A stretch of 64,000 nucleotides of DNA from Salvia splendens (lineage: Eukaryota > Streptophyta > Magnoliopsida > Lamiales > Lamiaceae). How positions within the stretch are numbered: position 1 is the stretch's first letter; every line of letters begins with the position of its first letter. The notes beneath the pieces are model-generated. The model was not told where the DNA came from, ran no database searches, and was given only the letters and a program-made list of their open reading frames with translations. Made by a program: the position numbers and the translations under genes. The stretch is from assembly GCF_004379255.2 (NCBI RefSeq), contig NC_056038.1, forward strand, positions 7,726,729 through 7,790,728, written 5' to 3'. Below, piece by piece: positions 57,063 through 64,000 of this stretch.

Positions 57063-57783
57063 TCCTCACCTCACTGTCCAGAGACAAACTTCTTGTGAAG
57101 AAATTTAGCAGATTCCAGAAAAAAAAATAAGAATGGGTGTGTTATGGAGTTTTAACTTTCTGTAATAGTGAAAGAAAGAAAAGGCGGGAAGGAAGTAGAA
57201 GGCGGAGCAGATTTTATTTGCCCGCTTTTCAATGAACATTGTTTATTGATTATATTTGAATAATTTTATTACATGGAGTAGTTTTTATTTTTTAATTGTT
57301 TATATTGGTCTAGGAGTATATTAGAAAAATCATCGTTTCTTCGATTATTGAATACTTGAATTATGATTAAATTCTGTGCTAATTCATGCTCATATTAAAT
57401 TATATTGTTGTAGGAGTATATTATTAAAAAATCGTTGTGTTTATTTCATATGTATTTCATTAATGAATCTCAATTATGTGGAATTACACATTAATTATTC
57501 TCCAACGTATTTCTCGAATATAGTCCCTTATGTATAGATTTTAGATCTATGGAGAGGTATTTTCGAAAATATATTGTGGTTCTTCTAGTGCTACTGTAAA
57601 TCAAGAAAAAAAAAAGTTGATTCATATTTGGACGAGATTGAAATTAATACAAAATTTTACAAATAGTTTTAATCATGTGATATATTCTAAGTCGTTTTTT
57701 AAATATGGATATCCGTATGAATCTACTATCGCTCGCATTGAAAGATAATATCCCTTAAATTATAATGTATTTTTATAATATTA
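57063..57783 (-). other. FAR1-related promoter side
   Basis: AT-rich non-coding DNA upstream of the minus-strand FAR1-related gene. A GC-richer patch at 57180-57210 may be near the transcription start. No other gene was seen. Confidence 0.45.
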
Positions 57784-57792
57784 ATTATTTAA

Positions 57793-58059
57793 GGGAAATT
57801 GGTATCTAAAACCATGAATTTTGCCTAAAATTTGGTATTTCCCATGAACTTTGAAATTGGTATATAATATCATGAACTTTGCATTTTGTTTGGTATTTCC
57901 CAAACTCACTCAAATAAGATATTTTCATCAAAATCTTATTTAACATAGGCAACCGTGATATATTTTATAATATTTTAAATAACTTTTTAAGTTCATAACA
58001 TAGTTCATAGGAAATACCAAGTTTTAGGCAAAGTTCATGGTTTTAGAGACCAATTTCCC
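57793..58059. mobile_element. Mutator-type MITE with perfect 9-bp target duplication
   Basis: The ends GGGAAATTGGTATCTAAAAC and, inverted, GGGAAATTGGTCTCTAAAAC continue as paired sequence (catgaa, ttttgcc/ctttgcc). The flanks are the identical 9-mer ATTATTTAA at 57784-57792 and 58060-58068. Nine-bp duplications are diagnostic of Mutator. The 267-bp interior has related internal repeats (ggtatttcccatgaac) and no gene. Confidence 0.9.
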
Positions 58060-58068
58060 ATTATTTAA

Positions 58069-58319
58069 ATATTTTATTCATTCATTTATTTACTATGTTC
58101 GACCCCTTGAAATATAATTTTTGGATCCGTCACGGGCTGCATCCATGTTATATGAATGCATTTCAAATTGTAATATACTTGACGTCTAATATCACAAAAA
58201 ATAGATAGATCAGAGTGAACTATTCCATTTGTGATAAGAAGTGAACTAGATCAAACCTCGTCATTCTTCAAATTGTCGCAAACTAAATAGATCAATGAGT
58301 GAATTATTGTCATCTACTA
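58069..58319. other. AT-rich intergenic stretch
   Basis: No gene or repeat was recognised between the Mutator MITE and the following Stowaway MITE. Confidence 0.4.
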
Positions 58320-58461
58320 CCTCCGTCACGCAATAAGAGTCATATTTTGCTATTTCGGTTTGTCCCACAATAAGAGTCACATTTCACTTTTACCATAAAT
58401 GGTACTTATTAAAAGTCGTGCTCACACCAAATGTGATGTTACTCTTGTTGTGGGACGGATG
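58320..58461. mobile_element. Stowaway MITE
   Basis: CCTCCGTCACGCAATAAGAG and the inverse CTCTTGTTGTGGGACGG, with TA on both sides (58318-58319, 58462-58463); 142 bp. Confidence 0.78.
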
Positions 58462-58463
58462 TA

Positions 58464-58926
58464 GTAGTAACTATTTGATTTGTAATAAAAACAAATTAAT
58501 GGCATTATCGTGATTGTAATCTCATATTGCAAAATAGATACTAGATCATTTTTTCGATATTTTTCCCCAGCCCTAGTCGTGATTGTGATCTCATAATGCA
58601 AAATAGATACTAGATCAATTGGTGATTTGATAAAATAATTTTTTAATTGCCTTAATAATTAGTGATTATTCTCATCCAACCCCTTTAATAACGTTTGCAT
58701 TTGATTAGATAAATTTTGAATATGCTTAAGATCTAATATTACAAACGAGATAGATCAATTAGTAATTTACTCTCATCCAACCTTTTTTATTAATGTAAGT
58801 AACCAATTGTTTCATTTGGTTAGTAAGAGAAATACCAACGACATTAGTCTTGATTGAGATAAATCAAACCTCGTCATTAAGATTTAATGTTGCAATGTAA
58901 AAATAACAACACCTCTTAAAGTGACA
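58464..58926. other. Repetitive AT-rich stretch
   Basis: Contains a local duplication: cgtgattgtaatctcat with gcaaaatagatactagatca near 58510 recurs near 58578. No coding sequence. Confidence 0.5.
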
Positions 58927-59297
58927 CAGTGACTTGAAAACCGGACCGCACCGGCCGGTCGGACCGGTTCGGCAGCGAACCTGCGTCCATTACAGTCCGG
59001 TTCATCGCATAAAACCGCCAGCACATTGAGCCGTATTGAACCGGATGAGCCGGCCAGTTCGACCATGAACTAATTTTAATAACATATTGTAATTCACTAA
59101 ATTGTAATGTTATAAATATAAATTTTGATAAAATTCAACCATATCTTGTTATAAATTTCTATATATTTATATAATATATATTTAATTGTATATGCTACAG
59201 TAAAACGACCCGACCAGTGGTTGAATAGGTCCGACCAGTTAAACCGTGAACTAGTAGCTTTGTCGGTTCGCTTACCAGTCTGGTTTTCAAAACATTG
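58927..59297. mobile_element. hAT-like repeat with CCGG-rich ends
   Basis: The left end CAGTGACTTGAAAACCGGAC and the inverted right end CAATGTTTTGAAAACCAGAC match each other and a common class of plant hAT-like repeats rich in accggt/ccggtt. An 8-bp target duplication was not found, so superfamily and limits are tentative. Confidence 0.5.
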
Positions 59298-59655
59298 CAC
59301 TCCACCATCTCACTTCATTTATTACACACTCCACCAATTTCTTAAAACTCATGTCATAAATTATTCTAACTCCTAAACTGGGGACGGATGGAGTATTACA
59401 TAATTGTGATATTATGGAGATACGTAAAATAATTTGTTAATTATGAAGTATAAATTAATTATTGAACTATAAATGCAAGAAAATTAGCAAATAGAATTAT
59501 TCCAAAAATAAAAAAATATGAGTACAAATTTGAGTACTCCCAAATCTCTCGAAACACACTAAATATTACTAAGAATTACTGCATAGCAGTAGTATACTTA
59601 TATAAAGTTTTCCCTAGATAAAAATAGATGTTAGTACCCATGCACACAGCTGTAA
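59298..59655. other. AT-rich stretch with a stray Stowaway end
   Basis: A lone ggacggatggagta near 59382 looks like one Stowaway end; its partner is unclear. No gene. Confidence 0.4.
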
Positions 59656-59659
59656 ATTC

Positions 59660-59957
59660 ATTTGTCTTCTTCTCCCTCTCTCCTTCACCTTCCTCCCTTC
59701 TTCTTTCTGAAAAAAAAATGTTGACATTGGCAGCCATGATGGGATTGCTATTTTGGGGGAATTCAAACGTCTCCCTCTCTCCTTCACCTTACTCCCTTCT
59801 TCTTTCTGAAAAAAAAATGTTGACACTGGCAGCCATGATGAGATTACTGATTTTGGGGGAATTCAAACGTCTCCCTCTCTCATTCACCTTACTGATTTTG
59901 GGGGAATTCAAACGTCTCCCTCTCTTTCTGAAAAAAAAAATGTTGACACTGGCAGCC

Positions 59958-60023
<66 letters not shown>

Positions 60024-60030
60024 GTAGTAG
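59660..60030 (+). repeat. About 105-bp tandem repeat ending in (TAA)n microsatellite
   Basis: Units carry ctccctctctccttcacctt, cttctttctgaaaaaaaaat, gttgacactggcagccat and attttgggggaattcaaac. Two full copies start near 59662 and 59769, and two partial copies start near 59868 and 59910. The last copy runs into about 22 TAA triplets (59958-60025). The frame across it encodes only repeats and is not considered a gene. Confidence 0.88.
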
Positions 60031-60268
60031 TATAATTTATTTTACTATGTTAAAATTATATTAATTTTAGTTTTATTTTTCAGTTTTGAAATTATATTTT
60101 TTGGTATACAGGTATTCTAAATGGTATATCGAAATTTCGGTATACCAAAATTCGGTATACCGAACTTTTGAAACAATAACGATATGAAATTCTTTCATAT
60201 CGATATTTTCGGTATGATAACGAAACAAAATCTTTGATACGGTATATCATATCGACCCAGCCCTAATC

Positions 60269-60456
60269 TTCATTGTACATTCCAAAGAAAACTCAAATAA
60301 TTTTGAGTATCCAAACATCCATATTTCACTACTCCTACACTCCACTCATTCTTATTGTAGATTCCAAAGCAAACACAACTAATTTTGGGTATCCAAAAGT
60401 CCATATTTAACTATAAATAGTGAGTCCTATTCTCTACACTCCACTCATTATTCATT
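60269..60456 (+). promoter_or_regulatory. Duplicated promoter block upstream of the 142-aa ORF
   Basis: Two copies of about 85-100 bp share attccaaag, aaataattttgagtatccaa (second copy: ctaattttgggtatccaa), ccatattt and ctacactccactcatt. The second copy gains the TATA box ctataaatag (60411-60420), 44 bp before the start codon. Confidence 0.65.
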
Positions 60457-60463
60457 GTTAACA

Positions 60464-60892
60464 ATGGCTGATCGTAAAAGCTCCAAACATACCCCATTCA
60501 AGAAAAATACTCCCACAAAAAGTCCCAAACCCAATACCCCAAATAGGAACCTAACTCCGAAAAGGGAGTATGCTACGACGTACGAAACACCAACAAAGAA
60601 GCAAAAGTTGAGCCTTTATGAACCATCTCCCACCAAAAGTTTGGAAGCCTTGTACAGGAGCCTCAAAGAAGCCCAGACAAAATTGAAGCAAGAAGTGAAC
60701 GAGTTGTTCCGCCGGCTTTCATCGGTTGGTAACGACCAACCAATTGATGGCTTGCTATTGGACGACCCTCCTTTGTTGAAGTTGTATGATATATTTATGG
60801 ACATGAAGCTGGGTACTACACAAAAGGATCAAGAAGGATCTTCCAGCCTATTCCCTGTGGTGTTAACCCAAGATAGCTCAAGCGATGTTTAA
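60464..60892 (+). CDS. Hypothetical basic protein, 142 aa
   Basis: A single-exon frame from ATG 60464 to TAA 60890-60892. The first 60 residues are Lys/Pro/Thr/Ser-rich, with repeated TPxK and SPTKS motifs (NTPTKSPKPNTPNRNLTPKR) that look like proline-directed kinase sites. A helical stretch (LEALYRSLKEAQTKLKQEV, then NELFRRL) could form a coiled coil. An acidic, hydrophobic part follows (LLLDDPPLLKLYDIFMDMKL), ending in a Ser/Asp tail. A TATA box lies in front. The family was not recognised. Composition suggests a nuclear protein; transposon origin is possible given the surroundings. Confidence 0.5.
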   Translation: MADRKSSKHTPFKKNTPTKSPKPNTPNRNLTPKREYATTYETPTKKQKLSLYEPSPTKSLEALYRSLKEAQTKLKQEVNELFRRLSSVGNDQPIDGLLLDDPPLLKLYDIFMDMKLGTTQKDQEGSSSLFPVVLTQDSSSDV

Positions 60893-62356
60893 TTCAGTTC
60901 ACTACTATGTTCTAAGCATTTCGTTTATTTTGATTTCCGTCGATGTTTAATTCAGTTTACAATGTTCTAAGTAGTTTATTTTCTTCTCTGGACTTATTTT
61001 GTTTTCTGCAATATGATTTCAATATCATCTTCTTAGTATTTGTCCTATTTAATGTAATTGGTGATCTTCATTATGTATATTCTGCAATGTGAAAGTCTCC
61101 ATTTGTTTGCACAGTAATTTTGAGTTAAAATTGATGGAAATATCATTCCTCAACTCCAATAAATCAAGGATAAAAGTTTAAAAACTTGGTGGATGTTGAA
61201 TTAACCCCAACAATTAATTAAGACTTTAATCGAACACTTGGTGTGCATATATCATTCTGCATTAATTAAAGAAGAATTTAAATAATTGGCTATTTATTTT
61301 ATACTAGTATATTCTAAGTGAATTTTTATTTATTTTCGCTTATCAGTGTATTTAACTTGTTTCGTCCCATGACTAGCAATTTTTTAACTTCAATTCCCGT
61401 TATTTTATCTGCCATTTTGTTTTCCTTTAATTTCCATGCTTCCTATTGTGGTGGGGCCTTCAATTTGTAGATATATTTTCTCATCACTAATATGAATGAG
61501 AAATTGTTTTCAATAAGAGCCCAAAGAGGGAAGATGACCAACAGATTTTGAAGGAGAAAAAATCGTAACAATAGACGAAATAGGAATATGGAAATAGACG
61601 AGAGAGAATATTTATAAAAACTTATACTCCTAATAAAGAGAGAGAAAATTAATGATATAAAGCAAATTCAACGTAGATTCTCAACTATTAGTTACTATAT
61701 TCTTACCCCTAAATAATGTTTAACCAAAATGAAATTTGCGCCCTTTCCACCAATTCTGGCATTGCGCCATGATTGAATAAGTGAAATTAATTATTTTGAT
61801 ATTTTGATCAAGCACAGTCTGTCATCAAGATTGACTGATTTTGCAGTGAATACTGATATATTTATGTTGTGTTAATATTTTAATGTAAGTTAGGTTACTA
61901 TTGACTGATTGCATCTTACTTTGATTTAATTAAAATTTTATACAAGATATCTCTTACTTTAATATATTAAATAAATATATATTCTCCTACAAGATTTAAT
62001 CTCACAAATTTCGATGCTATTTAGCAATGCAAAGTAGATATTCATCAAATCAATTTACCAAATTTAAATTTATGAAATTAGATCAAAAAAATAATCACAT
62101 GTTCCTAACTCATCTATTTAACTTTTTCTCCTTTGCTTTATAAAATATTAGAGTTTTTAGCTTTACTCACTATATCATGAAACAAATTAAATTTGATATA
62201 CGATATACTAATAATTTGATTTTAAGAATTTAATAATTTGTAACTTAATTCTCTACTTTTCAAAATTAGATTTTTTAAAATATTGCAGTCTGAACTTCAC
62301 AGAAAAAAACCTCTTCAAAAAATTTATAATACATTGATATTATTATTGCTTATTTC
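60893..62356. other. AT-rich intergenic stretch
   Basis: The first 150 bases include a small repeat (cgatgtttaattcagtt twice, 60884-60958), probably the 3' UTR of the 142-aa ORF. No other gene was seen. Confidence 0.45.
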
Positions 62357-62496
62357 AAGCATTATGGTTGTGTATTAGTGTACCTTCAGATAAGCTTTGT
62401 TTTGCTGCACATTCAATATTCAAAATCATAAAATAGTAAAAGTGCTAAAATATAGTGTACGCAATATTTTTATATTAATATATTAATTAATATTTT
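62357..62496 (+). repeat. Dispersed repeat copy 1
   Basis: Shares aagcattatggttgtgtatt, gtgtacc, agctttgttttgc, acacattcaatatt or similar, and agtaaaagtgctaaaatat with 63855-63994 in the same orientation. The first copy ends in tattaattaatatttt. Confidence 0.85.
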
Positions 62497-62590
62497 CATT
62501 TAATTTAGGTTAATATATCGTACATAATAACGTACATAGTGCTACTACTAAAAGATCTAAGTGTACGCAATATTTTTATATACTTATATA

Positions 62591-62793
62591 CTTCCCATGT
62601 CCCATAAAAATATGTGCACTTTCCATTTTCGTCCGTCCCACAAAAGTATGTACATTCCATTATTTAATAATATAAGTTCCACTATCCACTAACACTATTT
62701 TAACTACCATTCACCTCCTCTCTCTTACTTTACCAATTTTTTCTTAATTCTCGTGCAGTCCTAAATGAACATATTTTTTTAGGACGGAGGGAG
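62591..62793. mobile_element. Stowaway MITE
   Basis: CTTCCCATGTCCCATAAAAA and the inverse TTTTTTTAGGACGGAGGGAG with TA on both sides (62589-62590, 62794-62795); 203 bp. Confidence 0.8.
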
Positions 62794-63059
62794 TATTATT
62801 TTAGTTTACTAGTATATCATAGGTAGTAAGATATACGTTTTCTTTTCTTAGCAAAAATTAGGAATTTTAATAACAAATTAGATGCTATAATACTTAATTT
62901 TTAATTATATTTTATATAATATATTAAGTACTAATATTTTTTAATGTATTTTAGGTTAATAAGTACTCCGTATATCGTAACTAGTAAGATACACGTTTTC
63001 TTTTCTTAAACAAATTACATGTTATGACACTTAATATTTAATTAAGTAATTCTTTCCTT

Positions 63060-63540
63060 TCTCAACTCTCAATCTTCTCTCTCGGCCTATCCCTTCACCG
63101 ATCTTCTTACTCTTCAATTTCCGGCAACAGATCGACGCCGCCACCGCTCTTCGTGCTTCAGACCTCACCCCGCCCGCCCCTTTCATTTTTCTTTTTCCCT
63201 ATTCGCACTTTCTCTTCTCTTTCCCTCATTCCTCAACTTTCAATTAGGGAATCTAGGGTTTTCTAACCTCGCCGCCACGGCGCCACCCACCATTTTGGTA
63301 TGGTCCTCCGACGTGGCGGAGTTTTGGCGGTGAAGAGAGGTGTCTTTACCTTCTTGAGCCATTTTCAGACTTTAACTTTTTGGATATGGGTTTGTGGGTT
63401 TGAAGATAGAATTGCATTTGAGTTATGGATTGCTGTTCTCTGCATTTTGATTTTGAAATTTTTGATTGGGAATTGCATTTTTATTTTTAGGTTTGTGAGT
63501 TTTATTGCTGTCAATGTTTAATTTTTGATATGAAGTTATA
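63060..63540 (+). other. Possible 5' end of an unrecognised gene or captured leader
   Basis: A C/T-rich leader-like segment with GC-richer patches (gacgccgccaccgctc, ctcgccgccacggcgcc) contrasts with AT-rich flanks. The open frame after ATG 63300 (73 codons) resembles no family. It could be a first exon whose gene continues past the window, or a fragment carried by a repeat; the repeat copy at 63855 follows. Confidence 0.3.
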
Positions 63541-63854
63541 ATTTCAAAGTTGGAGAATGCAAGTTTTAGGATATTCTTCAATTTTGTTGGATTTTTGCAG
63601 ATTTGGGACTCTTCGATTTTTTGTTTTTTTGGATTTTTTATTGTGTTCGATATTGGAAGATGAACGGATGGTCGATTTTCAGGATTAACAAAATGAATCC
63701 CAAAAAATAAGTAAAAATTGATGAAGATGATAAATTTGATGAATCTAGCAAAATAATTGGATGGGTCGAGCTATATTTGATGGAATGGATTAATCCAAAA
63801 AATTGGATGAATTTTAAAAATAAAACACAGTATTATGTTCTCTCTCTTAATTTA

Positions 63855-63994
63855 AAGCATTATGGTTGTGTATTAGTGTACCATCAAATTAGCTTTGTTT
63901 TGCAACACATTCAATATTTAAAATCGTAAAAACAGTAAAAGTGCTAAAATATTGTGTACACAGTATTTTTATATAATATATTAATTAATATTTT
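63855..63994 (+). repeat. Dispersed repeat copy 2
   Basis: Direct-orientation match to 62357-62496, starting aagcattatggttgtgtatt and ending attaattaatatttt, with scattered mismatches. The element may extend past the window edge. Confidence 0.85.
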
Positions 63995-64000
63995 AATATA

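Noticed and set aside
59628..60035. 135-aa open frame with a poly-Ile tail
   Set aside because: The frame simply reads through a 105-bp tandem repeat and a TAA-type microsatellite in a shifted phase; there is no family resemblance.

Overview
The window is plant nuclear DNA, very likely from a eudicot. Spliced genes have GT-AG introns, intergenic DNA is AT-rich, and class II transposons, Stowaway MITEs and a tRNA-derived SINE are common. The gene families are all plant families: an MS1-type PHD protein, a cinnamoyl-CoA-reductase-like SDR, GILT, plant-type TPST, GATA, a miR160-targeted ARF and FAR1-related. A Lamiales/asterid source is a guess. No viral or organellar block was seen.

Layout: 1-3560 is a Mutator-like element (MULE) cut by the window edge, with a spliced PB1-like-domain gene and a convergent GRF zinc-finger gene. 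Then come a Harbinger fragment, a duplicated reductase terminal exon (3921-4046) and a Harbinger element with a broken transposase (4901-6739). Next are MS1-like (7211-9239), a Harbinger element with an intact 440-aa transposase (10150-12074), a CRL-type reductase (12652-15285) and GILT with two candidate first exons (15772-18605). A hAT-like, multiply nested repeat block follows (19479-22791) and contains a captured B3 gene fragment and a long hairpin MITE. TPST (23477-28667) and a GATA gene with a duplicated terminal exon (30549-33982) come next.

From 35.5 to 49.2 kb there are few host genes: three Harbinger elements carrying only the Myb/SANT-like ORF1 (35574-37629, 41206-42519, 44996-46910), one carrying a deleted transposase (48064-49167), MITEs and a SINE. 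The rest holds an ARF10/16/18-type gene (49759-52633), a FAR1-related gene on the minus strand (54572-57062), a MULE MITE with a perfect 9-bp target duplication, a hypothetical 142-aa gene (60464-60892) and AT-rich repeats.

The most striking pattern is that PIF/Harbinger, normally a two-gene transposon, is split here. Each of six structured elements carries either the DDE transposase or the Myb-like ORF1, never both. One ORF1 element and one transposase element share TIR type, subterminal motif and an identical 48-bp TATA/leader block. This suggests a bipartite transposon family whose halves depend on each other. Secondary points of interest are the CPYC/CPYS exon pair in GILT and the two repeat-expanded alternative GATA terminal exons.

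Exon boundaries were assigned by hand from splice consensus, phase and family similarity; none is transcript-supported.
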